In this document: positions 12,736-22,515 of the stretch, one piece after another | How positions within the stretch are numbered: position 1 is the first letter of the stretch | Layout: every line of letters begins with the position of its first letter | From: Dasypus novemcinctus | Lineage: Eukaryota > Chordata > Mammalia > Cingulata > Dasypodidae | Direction of reading: 5' to 3' | Assembly (NCBI RefSeq): GCF_030445035.2 | Contig: NC_080702.1 | Span: 13,834,029 to 13,898,028 of the forward strand | DNA length: 64,000 nt | Notes under the pieces: model-generated | The model's input: the letters and a program-made list of their open reading frames with translations, nothing else | Told to the model about the DNA's origin: nothing | The model's database searches: none | Program-made: the position numbers and the translations under genes

Positions 12736-13446
12736 TTATTGGCGGGGGGAGTTGATTTCATAGGGGAGGCAGTCTGGATGGTCCATAGATATACCCTGAT
12801 CCCCAAGGTGGAGCCGGTGGTAATGCACCTGAATGGGCCTGCCAAGAGCGGAGTCGATTTTGTCTTTGACTAGCTGAAAAATTCTTTTTATTACCCAAGG
12901 TCCGAAAGACAGTATGAGAAGTATGGTTATTAATGGACCTAGTATGGGGAGGATGTAAGGAAGGATTCCATTAAATCCCCAGGAGAAGTTTCCCTGGGCT
13001 TCCCTCTCTCTTTTACGCTTTGCTAGTCCCTCTTTGACCTGGGCCATATTGTCTCTAATAAGGCCAGAGTGGTTAACATAAAAGCAGCATTCTTCTGCTA
13101 GGGCTGCGCAAAGTCCCCCTTCTTTAAGGAAGAGGAGGTCTAAGCCTCTGCGATTTTGGAGGACTTCGGATAATGAGTTTAGGGAGTTTTCTAAATGGGA
13201 AATGGAGCTTTCGAGGCGGGCTATGTCTTCATTGATGGCTCTCCTGATAGAGGAAAAGGAAGTTTGTTGTGTGGTGAGGGCTGCAATCCCAGTACCAGCT
13301 GCAGCGAGACCTAGAAGTGAAGCAATTGTAATGGCGGTGATAACTTCTCTCTTCTGTACATAGGCTGGTAGAAGGTGACGCTGCCAGGAGTCAAAGAATT
13401 GGTTATCATTGTGAAAATAAATGCGGGGGAGTATAATAGCGAGCAT
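12736..13446 (-). CDS. ERV Env transmembrane subunit, open but partial
   Basis: The open frame of 236 residues covers the Env transmembrane (fusion) subunit of a gamma/type D retrovirus. It holds a hydrophobic Ala/Gly-rich fusion-peptide-like segment (about 38-58), a heptad-rich helix (about 65-100), the immunosuppressive-domain-like region and a CX6CC motif (Cys 113, 120, 121). An N-glycosylation site and a membrane span (about 160-185) follow, then a tail of about 50 residues. The surface subunit is not joined to it in an open frame. The first Met lies inside the protein, so this is not a natural start. Membrane-anchored expression cannot be judged from sequence. It is the best-kept gene of this ERV, in contrast to its decayed neighbours. 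Confidence 0.8.
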   Translation of the reverse strand: MLAIILPRIYFHNDNQFFDSWQRHLLPAYVQKREVITAITIASLLGLAAAGTGIAALTTQQTSFSSIRRAINEDIARLESSISHLENSLNSLSEVLQNRRGLDLLFLKEGGLCAALAEECCFYVNHSGLIRDNMAQVKEGLAKRKREREAQGNFSWGFNGILPYILPILGPLITILLILSFGPWVIKRIFQLVKDKIDSALGRPIQVHYHRLHLGDQGISMDHPDCLPYEINSPRQ

Positions 13447-13559
13447 GCAGGTTTCACGGGTGGTGTTGAGGGCTTGGACGCTAAGACATGGGGTGAGGCC
13501 GGTGGAGGAACACAGCCATTTTGTATTATTATGGGGTATTAAGAATGTCGCACTTGAAG

Positions 13560-13960
13560 ACTTTTAACTTTATTTCGAACAATGCCAGACTTGTTGGCAT
13601 AAAAGCAGCACTGTTCCTGCAGAGCTAGATATTCTTCTTCCACGTTCTGCTGTAAGCAGCTTTAACCCTCTTCTGTAACACTACCTCAGCTAGAGAGTTT
13701 ATTTGATCTTGAATATCTTGTATAGTGCTCGACAAAGCCTGGACATCATCAATTAATTGCTTAGATAATTTTGTATATTGGGTAAGAGAAAGAGTCCTAA
13801 CCCCGCAGTACCAGTGGCTAGGGCTCCAGAAATGCCTAAGGTAACAAAAAGTGGAATAAGTTGCACAGCTCTTCTAGAGTGGCCGGCAATGTAGTCCATG
13901 CTGGGGATAGGTACAGGTTCAGTTCCAATAATAACACTGACATCGGGGAGGAGGATGACT
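13560..13960 (-). pseudogene. Second Env transmembrane-like remnant
   Basis: Minus-strand frames carry a hydrophobic fusion-peptide-like stretch (about 13930-13800). A helix-rich part follows, then a block with the Cys-Cys-Phe-Tyr signature of the CX6CC region near 13620. This repeats the order seen at 12736-13446, but with stops and shifts. It is separated from the first copy by about 110 bases. The anchor and tail are not seen. Confidence 0.65.
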
Positions 13961-14450
13961 GGGAGGGCAGTATCCCTTCCTGCAATTCTCGTATTTTAAC
14001 ATTTTGCTCAACAATACCAGATTTATTTATATAGTAGCAACATTCTTCCTGGAGAAAAGGCAGGTTCCCCCTTTTTCAGCTGTAAGTTAAGGGCCTTGTG
14101 GTTTTGTAAAGAAACTTGGGTGAGGGATGTTAGTTGCTGCTGCATAGAGTTAAGAGACTGCGCACTGGATTCTATTCTAATTTGTCATTGTTGTTCAAAG
14201 TATTGCAAGCTGATGAGGCCATGACCAAGAGCACCACGTGCTGTGGCAGCTGCAGCGACTGAACCTGTGAGGCTAATTTTTTACCAATATAGGGAGGAAG
14301 GCAGCTCTCTTTGACACAGATGGGGATAGTAAAATTTTTTAGTTTGCCTTCTCCATAGTATGTTAGTTGTGGGGTAATGGCTACTAGGATGTAAGGCCTC
14401 ATTTTTATAGAATAGTACATTTTTGGGTTATAGTAATTTTCCAACCACTA
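13961..14450 (-). pseudogene. Third Env transmembrane-like remnant and SU/TM junction
   Basis: A minus-strand frame (14444-14172) runs into an Ala-rich stretch. Out of frame this is followed by a helix region and a Cys-Cys-Tyr-Tyr block near 14040. It is thus a third version of the same fusion peptide, helix and CX6CC order. Stops interrupt every frame. The upstream part (14444-14290) looks like the end of a surface subunit. Confidence 0.6.
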
Positions 14451-15300
14451 ACACATAAGGATTTCTTACAAATGCCTGAAGATGAATTTGATTTAAATGC
14501 AGATATTGACTATTCTTACTATTATTCCCAATCCATTCTATAGTAGGAGCTATTCCTAGAAAAACTTTCCACAGATACTTCTGCTTGCGTATAGATGTGA
14601 TATTACACCATGGAGAAGGGATTTATTTCCCCTTCTGTTTCCAAACACTATTATTTTTAGTAAAAATTATTTTTTTTGTCCTTTACTATTTAGACCGTGC
14701 CAAATAAATCTGTCATTATATTCAATGGGACTCCCCATAGGGGCACTTTCCCACACTATTCCATAGGAATCATTAAAAAATGACAGATTTTCTTCTTATA
14801 TGGCATTTTTGCCATCCTTCTTTATCCCTACTGTCTTTTTGCGGACAAATCGTAAATAGGATTTTTAGTCATGATTAAATCGTAAGAGGGAAATAAAGTC
14901 ACAATAAACTGAGTATTATTATTTTTGAAGATAGCTATGGCCTGATTTTTAACATACATACAGGAAGGATGATTACCAATGCATAAGCGTTGATAATCAA
15001 ATGGTAATATGAGATTATGGATTCTTTTTCTTAATAGGGTTTAATTGGCAATCGATTATCAATTGGTATAGGGAATATGTGGGTTTTATTCAGATACATA
15101 TGAAAGAATGGACTTTTCCAGGTTAACACTCTAAGTAATGGGGGGTTAGGTACATAGGCCTAAGAAGTGTAATTGCTGGCAGCTTCCTTATTACTTACGA
15201 TCACCATCATCAGAAGTTGTAGACAACTCCATCTCTTCATTCTGGAGCTTAATCCTTTTCGCAGATAACTAAATTTGTTCTCCATTTTCTGAAATGATAA
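14451..15300 (-). pseudogene. Env surface-subunit region, decayed
   Basis: This lies where the surface (receptor-binding) subunit is expected, between integrase and the transmembrane parts. Only short minus-strand frames with scattered Trp, Cys and Asn-X-Ser/Thr sites are visible. No receptor-binding motif can be named. Identity rests mainly on position. Confidence 0.45.
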
Positions 15301-15493
15301 GAGCATAGCCTTACCCCCTTACTTTAATCCTGCCTTTTTTTCCATTTATTGCTTAAAATATCTTTCTAGAATATTGGTTGATCTTCATTTCCTGTGCCTA
15401 CTGTAGATGTTTGACATTTTCTAAGTGACATTCCACAGGTGTTAATGAATTATAAACATTAAGAGAATGTAAAGTAAATAAAGCTTTTGCTAA

Positions 15494-16450
15494 TTAATCT
15501 TTTGGTGTCATAATACCATTATCTCCCCGTTTTTGTTTTAAAATCATAGTTTTTAGAGTATGATGGCTGCATTTAACTATGGCTTGACTTGTAGGATTAT
15601 AAGGAATGCCGGTAACATGTTCAATACCATATTTTAAACAGAAAGATTTGAAGGATTTACTAATGTAAGAAGGTTTATTATTAGTTTTAATTTTCAGAGG
15701 GCATCCCATTACAGCAAAAGCAGACCAGAGGTGTGAGTGAACATGATGAAACTGTTCCCCACTTTGAGCAGTAGCCCACATAAAATGAGAATAAGTGTCA
15801 ATATAAACGTGAACAGATTGTAGTTTACTAAGGGATGGTATGTGAGTAACATCCATCTACCTTAATTGATTAGGAGCCAGGACTCTGGGATTAGTCCCAG
15901 CCTGAAAAGACACTGTAGTTAAGGGTCCACAGGTGGGACAGGTACAGATAATTCCTTGTGCCTGTAGTCTTGTTAACTTTTGATATTTATTTCACAGGCC
16001 TTTAGCATTAATATGAGTTAAAGCATGGCAATTACGAGCACTTTGTAAACACCCTACCAATAAATCAGCTCGAGCATTATTTGATGTCATAGGACTAGGC
16101 AAAGAGGCATGAGAGATATATGAATAATGTAAATAGATTTTAACCTAATGAGATGTTGCAAGTCAGCGCAAAGTTGAGATAACTCATCAGTAGCAAAGAT
16201 ATGAGCTGTTTCAATATGCTTGACAGTAAGGCATACATATTCAGAATCAGAGACAATATTCAAGGGCTCTTAAAACATTTGTAAAACTTTAATGATGGCT
16301 CAAAGCTCTGTGCATTGAGCAGATGAATAAGGAGTTGGCTAAACCTGTTCTTTTTGAAAAGTAACGTATGCTGCCCTTCTATTACTATTACTATCAGTAA
16401 ATACTGTACAGGATGGTTGGGCTATGCACACAGCCCTGAAAAGCACCACA
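15494..16450 (-). pseudogene. ERV pol: RNase H and integrase remnant
   Basis: The frame at 15856-15494 (120 residues) is the integrase core, with blocks MDVTHIPS, VYIDTYSHF and GIPYNPTSQ typical of betaretroviral integrase. The second catalytic Asp is Asn (in KTNN) and the region of the catalytic Glu reads IVKCSHH, so the enzyme would be dead. Upstream on the minus strand (15960-15910) a CPTC pair fits the HHCC zinc domain. The 16450-16100 region holds RNase H-like pieces (TDSNSN, SDSEY) with stops. The protein would have inserted viral DNA into the host genome. Confidence 0.8.
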
Positions 16451-16559
16451 CAAGTTCATTGTTGGGTTTTTTACAGATAGAGGAATGCAGCCGGCTTGAT
16501 TTGTCTAAGACGACACTAAAGAAAGTCCCAGCAAGTTTCAAAACAAAGTGATAGCCATA

Positions 16560-18640
16560 CAGCTGGACTTTAACTTTTTGCAACAAACTAGCAGTATTTG
16601 GGATTGCTGCACACCAGTGTTGTTACTTTAATCTATGATAAGAGGTTGTTTCCATGACACATACTCTTCCACAATAATCAAAACCACAATCGACCACATT
16701 GTACCCCCCTTTTTTTTTTGATATTATGCTGAAATATTGGTAACTTTACACACTCTCAAGCATCCATAGAAAACTTTCACTCAGACAACTTTAATTAACA
16801 GAGGGTTAAAGGAAAGAAAAAACTTGTTAATTTTATAACACTTTAAAACACCCTCTATTTGACTTATAACATATCAAATGAACTTAATTATTACTTTAAT
16901 TTTTCTTTCAAGGTAAAAGAACAAATCTCTTATAATTAGTTTGGAATAAAAGGCTACTGCCCAGGATTAGGTTTTGAGAAAGCAGTTTTGAACGTTATGT
17001 TCCTTTAAGAGATAAAGCTTTCCTTCTTGGAATACCTAGGAAATGATAAGCACAAGAAACACAAGACAGACTTTCTTTGTATACTGACTGAGGATAAGAA
17101 CTTTTACTAAAACACATTAATGGTGAGAGGCCTTGAGAAAGAACAAAAATTTTTAACTTTGCATCAGCATACTACCCGACATTAAAGCCTGTAAAATTTT
17201 ATAGATAGACCCATTAAATTTTATTTAACTTTAACTGTAAAAATTCCTTTTCCACCAACTTTCTGCAGTTTCAGCATTCACTCAGGTTTCATCCTATATT
17301 CTACTCTTTCCAATAATTAATCATTTTATTTCAGGACAAAATCATTTTCTGTTTCTTAAATAATAAAAACAAATTCCATATAGCCTACATACAAAGTTAT
17401 TAAGCAAACTTCTTATAATACTATGAACACTAAACAAGCTTGTTGAAATAATGAACTTTTCTTTAAATATTTAGTAGCATGCAATATTAGAAACAGTTTC
17501 CTAGAAGCAAGTTGGCAGGGGAGGCTGGTTGCTGCCAATCTTTCCTGTTATAAAATTACCTTTTATTATTATCATCATCAATTCAGTTTTATATATATTT
17601 AAGAATGACCTTTTGGAATTAGGCATTTAATACCTTAATGTAAACAATGCTTTATTAAACCTTTTATTTATAACCATATAGACTATTGAAGACAAATTTT
17701 CTTTACAGAACACATTCCCTTACTTAAAGTTATCACAATACCTTTTACAGCTTGCCACATGCAAATTAAGTTTCAAGAGTTTATGAAAAATTAGCCATTC
17801 TACTTTAGGACAAAATACCCCTTTTTTGCAAAACTTATTACATTTCAGTTAGCATTTTCACAAACTTTTAACCAAATGTTCATTTAAGTTTTGCATCCTT
17901 CATATTATCCTGTGAAGAAAGATAAGTTATTTATTTCAATCTAGGCAAGAACCATTTTTTATGAAAAGGCATAGTAATTTTGTGAATTAAGACTCACAAT
18001 TTTTATTATTGTAGATATCTTATTAACATTTAAACTTATGTATTAATATAATAAACTTAAGTATTAATATAAGCGCTTATTTAATTTTTGGCCATTTGAA
18101 TAGAGCTCTTTTAAAAATTTCTAGCAATTTATATTTACCATCTGGAGGTATCACAATATATATCGACATTGAATGAACAGACAGACAAACACAGAATAAT
18201 TACAACACATTAACAGAAACATACAATTTATTTACAACTGACTCATAATTCTTTACTTTCTTGGTATAGCTGCTTTTAAATCTTCTGTTATATAGCACAT
18301 CTTAGATTGTACCTTTCAAGATTTCTTCTGGAATTCATGTTGCCTGTAATATGCAAGCTTGTGCTTGGAAACATTTTTATTAGTTATCAGCAATCAGTTA
18401 AAATAACTTGAGCAGCAGTTAGGCAGACTATTAGCACACATTTTTGGATAATTACTGTTAAGACTATATTGAGACTTGAAGTTCTGGAGATAATTATTGA
18501 TTTAAAACTGAAAATTCCTTTTAGACCTTGATAAAAATTTTGTACTCATTTTATTATCTTGGTTAAATTAAGCCCAATCAGAATTAGCATGGAAATAAAA
18601 CAAAACACAAATGTTGCTACGTTTTTCTCTCATACCAGTG
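16560..18640. other. AT-rich non-coding stretch within the ERV
   Basis: Reverse transcriptase, protease and the end of gag should lie here, but I find no pol-like frame on either strand. The DNA is clearly AT-richer than the ERV on both sides and has long runs without coding character. A poly-T run preceded by C (ccccccttttttttt) is at about 16706-16720. It may be inserted or captured non-viral DNA, or very strongly decayed pol. Confidence 0.5.
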
Positions 18641-18649
18641 GATTAAATC

Positions 18650-19676
18650 ACTAGCCCAGAGCTACATTGTTATGTAGATAGTAGGGAGCCCGACGAGTTG
18701 TGAAAGGGGTGAGCTTTTGCTGGAACAGAGTTGATTGCCTTATAAGCTTGTTTGGATTTTGGGGCTTGTGGCTGCCCTTGTTGATAGGCGGGGCCAATTT
18801 CAGAACAAAGCCTGAAGTAACTAGACAAGTTCTCCTACTTTCTATAAGATCTAACTGCGTCCTGATAAGCCACATTTGCATTTACAAAGGCAAATTGCTT
18901 AACAAAGTCTGTTTCTGTGTTGGTATCCCCAAACAGTTTTTCTGCAGCTGTGCACAATTTGACTACAAACTTTGAAAAGGGTTATTCTGGCCCCTGCTTA
19001 ATATTAGTGAGAGAGGAGGCAATAGGGATTAGGAACTCGTTTTCGAAAGAGATGAGGCTAACGGGTGAATGAGAATGTTCAGGGTTATTCTCTTTTGTAC
19101 TTTCCCCACCCCAGTTTCTATTTTCCTTGTCTCAGCCACTGCAACATGAGGCAGGGCGGGAAGGTGATTGTGATTTAAGGATAGTTTTTCCTTCCAGGAC
19201 AGTTTTTCCTTCCATAATAATATTTTTAATATCAGGGGGTTTATCGTCAAAGGAAATTAAGCTAAACGGTGAGTCTGGGCGTGAATGATGGGGTTGCGAG
19301 TGATGTTCAGACCTCTTACTGCAACCCGAAGGGGGTTGAGAACTTAATTTTAAAGCAGTCTCCCCTTCTGTAACTAAATTCTTTATATTTAGTTGGGGGG
19401 TGATTCCTAGTACATCTTGTACTAGCCGCCAGTAGCTAAAGGCGGTGACGGGGACCCTTTGAGGTCTAAAAGTTTTGTAATAATCAGTTAAACAATTGCC
19501 TACTCTGTTCCAACATTTTTCATCTATTGTGCCCTCCTCGGGAAACCATGGACAGGTTTGATAACAAACTTAAAGAACTCAGTTAAACTTTTCTTTTTAA
19601 CCTTAACTCCTCGTGTCTTGAGTGCCTCCTTTACTTGGCAAAGAAATAATGAGTGTGAGGATTTTGCTTGTCCCAT
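18650..19676 (-). pseudogene. ERV gag remnant
   Basis: The ATG at 19676 opens a betaretrovirus-type matrix start: MGQ followed by a short helix-forming region and a KVKKKSLTEFFKF block. This is the expected beginning of Gag, about 190 bases after the primer site. The frame continues to 19524 with a shift near the Pro-Trp-Phe-type block, and then in pieces to about 19030. A separate frame at 18881-18651 is proline/lysine-rich and could be a capsid-side fragment. Nucleocapsid zinc knuckles are not seen. Gag would have formed the virion core. Confidence 0.7.
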
Positions 19677-19868
19677 GATTACAAAGAAGTGAAGCGAAAT
19701 AGAGTATTTCACTTACCCGCTTGGCTACCGCCAATGATTGAAGAATTTACGGGTTGGTGCAGAGCTGTTCCCTTTCCGCCGCTGGGAGCCTTTCATCGGC
19801 TGATGTGCTGGGAGTACTCCCTTCCTGGGTGAAGCGATGTTCTATTCTAGATTACAGGGAATCGTCGG

Positions 19869-19886
19869 GCCCCACGCTGGGCGCCA
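19869..19886 (-). promoter_or_regulatory. ERV primer binding site, tRNA-Lys type
   Basis: On the minus strand the 18 bases start TGGCGCCCA and end GTGGGGC, close to the tRNA-Lys(1,2)-type site of MMTV, MPMV and HERV-K. It lies three bases after the 5' LTR end. It fixes both the LTR boundary and the class II (beta-like) assignment. Confidence 0.85.
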
Positions 19887-19889
19887 AAC

Positions 19890-20361
19890 TGCCCCGGCCT
19901 GCGGGACAGCAACGGAGACCCAAAACCTGCCGAGAAAGAATGGTGGGACAAGAGACACAAAGAATGACAGCAAGAGAGGGTTCTGATCAAACTGCAACTT
20001 TATTAAAGGGGGCAAAGTACATATACCCTTGGGTGGGGGAGGAGCGGGGAGTGAGGTAGTAGAGGCTAAGGATTGGTTGTTGCTGTTTCAGGGGTGGGAG
20101 GCAAACCTTAGTTTCGTGCCTTGCGCCTGCGCACTATCTTATCAGCCTGGGCAGTGGCAGGAAGACAGAGAACAAAGAACTGAGGGGGGAGAAGAATGAG
20201 GAAGTAACAGGGCAGATTTGAGTTCTGCCATGATTTGGGACCCGCCATGTTGTGGTGAACTAATTACAGCTTACTCAAATAGGAAAGTTGGCTCCACTCC
20301 AGTGGCCATGCTACTGGCTCTGCTAAATTCGGTGTGTGCTCATTTTTACTGCCCCCAACAC
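19890..20361 (-). repeat. ERV 5' LTR
   Basis: On the minus strand it begins TGTTGGGGGCAG and ends GGGGCA, with AATAAA at 20004-19999. Compared with the 3' LTR it has about 80 extra bases in U3 (around 20205-20285) and many substitutions. The pair is therefore old or derives from two related proviruses. Confidence 0.85.
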
Positions 20362-20396
20362 CGCTATGATAATTATTCATCATTCTCCTTCCCAAG

Positions 20397-20589
20397 TCTG
20401 GTGTCTCTGGGTGAAGCTGACCTGGAGAGTGAGACTGAGCCTTGGAAGACCTCTAGTCAGATGCTAAGCACAAGCTCTGGCCTTGGAGCAGAATCTTACA
20501 AGGCCCCCCAGACACCTAAAGATTGGAGATTACACTCTCCTCAACACAGAGCACTGACTGCAGTATCAATAGAGGATCATGTGCATAAA
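20397..20589 (+). CDS. Unidentified host gene, penultimate exon (inferred)
   Basis: A pyrimidine-rich acceptor (cattctccttcccaag) precedes an open stretch of 193 bases ending at a canonical donor (AAA|GTATGT at 20590). The exon is read as ...LVSLGEADLESETEPWK... to ...IEDHVHK and leaves the frame at a codon boundary. It joins in phase with the acceptor at 21158. I do not recognise the protein; it is Ser/Glu-rich and probably disordered. The ERV LTR ends only 36 bases upstream, so earlier exons must lie beyond the ERV or be lost. The exon call is inference from splice signals and an open frame. Confidence 0.5.
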
Positions 20590-21157
20590 GTATGTTGAGA
20601 TTTTCAAAGAAGGAAAAGTAGAAAACATTTTGTCCCCTTTAAAAGAATAAAAAGAAAGGAACACAGTTCTTTGCATTCTAGGTAGAAAGTCATATAGTTT
20701 ATGAAAAATGAAGGTCTGCAGTTTGCCTAAGAAATGACAGTAAGAACTGGGTCCCAGGCCCTCATTCTTTCTGGGTCAATTCAGAGTCAAGAGAAGGATG
20801 TCCTTAGCTGGGCCCACAATCTCAGGATATCACTCTCTCCCCCAAGTCTGCCATCCCATGAATCCCACGAATCACTCGCCTGCCATGCTCCACCACCCGC
20901 TCTTCCACTCCAATACCACATATGCATCTTATACTGACTCAGTCTGACTTGCTTCCTTTTCTATTGAACACTGGCCCAGAGAGCTCAACTCCACAGTTTC
21001 CCTTTGGATTAGAGCCTTCTGTTCTAACAATATCAGGTCTGGAGGACTCAGGTTTGCTCATTTCAGCCTTCTCCTGGAGGCAGTTACCTGACAAGAGCTT
21101 GTCTTTTCCACGTTCCCACACTGTGCTCCATAAAGCGTGTCTTTTCATCTTTCACAG

Positions 21158-22273
21158 GCCTCATCCTGGGCATACCACGAATGCTGTCATAAGGCATCAA
21201 GTGGCTTCTTTGGCCTTCACCATTTTCTTCAGGAGCCCCTTGATAGAACAAGGATAGTGGTTGTCCAGGTGGTGTTAGAGAAAGAAAAGGAGGAAGAAGT
21301 ATTTCCAAGAAAATGCAGATGGAAATGTGGACTCAATTCTGAAAAAACTGTAGATTTGCCTGATATTGATGGGGACTTCCCAGGGCCCCCGCCCTTCCTG
21401 AGCACTGGCGATCAACCAGAGCAGTTGTATGAGGAAACCATCAAGGCTGGGGAGACCATTGTCTTCAGACCCAAATCAGGAGATTCCCCATGGGCCAGTG
21501 ATTTTGCAGATTCCCAATTTATCGATGAATTGTTCAATATAAGGAATATATCACCTGGTGAATGCCCCACAATACTGAACCTAATGGGGGAGCAGGATGT
21601 AGGGAAATCACCTCTGAAAGTTTATCCTGATAGTGAGCCAAAGCTCCAACTGGAGGGAGAGCCACAGAGCCAGTCTCCTCCTGGCTGTGCTGCTGAAGGG
21701 TTCCCCAATTCATCTAGTTTGTCTTCTGAGGACTATGAGCCCTGGTTCCCAAATGTGTGTAGAGGAAACATGGCCAATTCCCAGGGCCCCTATATCCACC
21801 TAGAGGACAGAGGGAGCAACCTGGGCCTGCAGGAGCAAAGGGATTCTAAGGTTAAGACCTCTTGGATGGTTGAAGATGCCAGTTTAAACCTAAATTCAGG
21901 AAAAGCGGACCCCGAGGATTTCCCATTGGAAGAATACCCAGAAAGAGAGTCAGGGTCAGGACCCTCCCTTGATATAGAGATGATGGACGACCATTCTCAG
22001 GATGGGGGATCAACAGAGTGTCTGATGCCCCAATTCTTGCCCCAAAGGGGACAGGGACCTCAAGAAAGCAAACATCGGAAGAGGGTTAGCCATATGCTAC
22101 AGTGGATTTGTCTAGGGAGAAAAAGAAATAGCCACCAAGCTGCACTGAAATCAACTAGGTCAGTGTTAGTCTCCCAGCAATTGCATCCAAGCCGTAGTTC
22201 TACCATTCCACCCATGGAGTTGATGACTCCCATCAGGGCCCACCAGCATGTACCAAGAGTGCAAGGTCCCTGA
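21158..22273 (+). CDS. Unidentified host gene, terminal exon (inferred)
   Basis: A strong acceptor (tcttttcatctttcacag) ends at 21157. The frame from 21158 stays open for 371 codons to a TGA at 22273, and it is in phase with the 20589 donor. The product starts ASSWAYHECCHKASSGFFG. It has a short basic/acidic stretch (VVLEKEKEEEVF), then a long acidic, proline- and serine-rich disordered part. It ends in a basic segment (KHRKRVSHMLQWICLGRKR). No enzyme domain, zinc finger or membrane span is visible. A polyA signal (AATAAA) at 22489-22494 fits a terminal exon with a 3' UTR of about 220 bases. It could be a fast-evolving tissue-restricted gene or a recently dead one. The upstream ATG at 21137 lies in the presumed intron and is probably not used. 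Confidence 0.55.
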   Translation, partial: ASSWAYHECCHKASSGFFGLHHFLQEPLDRTRIVVVQVVLEKEKEEEVFPRKCRWKCGLNSEKTVDLPDIDGDFPGPPPFLSTGDQPEQLYEETIKAGETIVFRPKSGDSPWASDFADSQFIDELFNIRNISPGECPTILNLMGEQDVGKSPLKVYPDSEPKLQLEGEPQSQSPPGCAAEGFPNSSSLSSEDYEPWFPNVCRGNMANSQGPYIHLEDRGSNLGLQEQRDSKVKTSWMVEDASLNLNSGKADPEDFPLEEYPERESGSGPSLDIEMMDDHSQDGGSTECLMPQFLPQRGQGPQESKHRKRVSHMLQWICLGRKRNSHQAALKSTRSVLVSQQLHPSRSSTIPPMELMTPIRAHQHVPRVQGP

Positions 22274-22488
22274 GACCACCGTCACCACTTCCCCTTGCTA
22301 TGCTTCATGTCCTGTGTCTCCCCCACCGAATCATAAATCTTCTTCCCCGCCCCCAGTGACATACCACATTTTCTGTTCTAACTTAAAAAAAAAATCTTTA
22401 AAAATATATTTCTTTGTTCAAATAAGAGTGTCGTGTCTGTCTGCCACATTTGGGTTGAGGTTTAAGGTATTCCAATAGCTTGAGCTTA

Positions 22489-22494
22489 AATAAA
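22489..22494 (+). terminator. PolyA signal of the 21158-22273 exon
   Basis: AATAAA in a T-rich setting about 215 bases after the stop codon, followed by a GT-rich stretch. It supports, but does not prove, that the exon is terminal. Confidence 0.5.
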
Positions 22495-22515
22495 GTAGTT
22501 TTAACACCTATTAGG

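Larger units (their letters stand above)
11843..20361 (-). mobile_element. Endogenous betaretrovirus-like provirus (type D-like), defective
   Basis: The order on the minus strand is 5' LTR (20361-19890), Lys-type primer binding site, gag remnant, a 2-kb AT-rich stretch, RNase H and integrase remnants, env remnants, polypurine tract and 3' LTR (12232-11843). A betaretroviral Gag start and Lys-type primer site combined with a gamma-type transmembrane Env is the arrangement of type D betaretroviruses. Protease and most of reverse transcriptase are not seen. The two LTRs differ in length (472 versus 390) and the outer flanks do not form a target duplication (gaacct versus ccgcta). The structure has therefore been rearranged after or during insertion. 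Confidence 0.85.
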
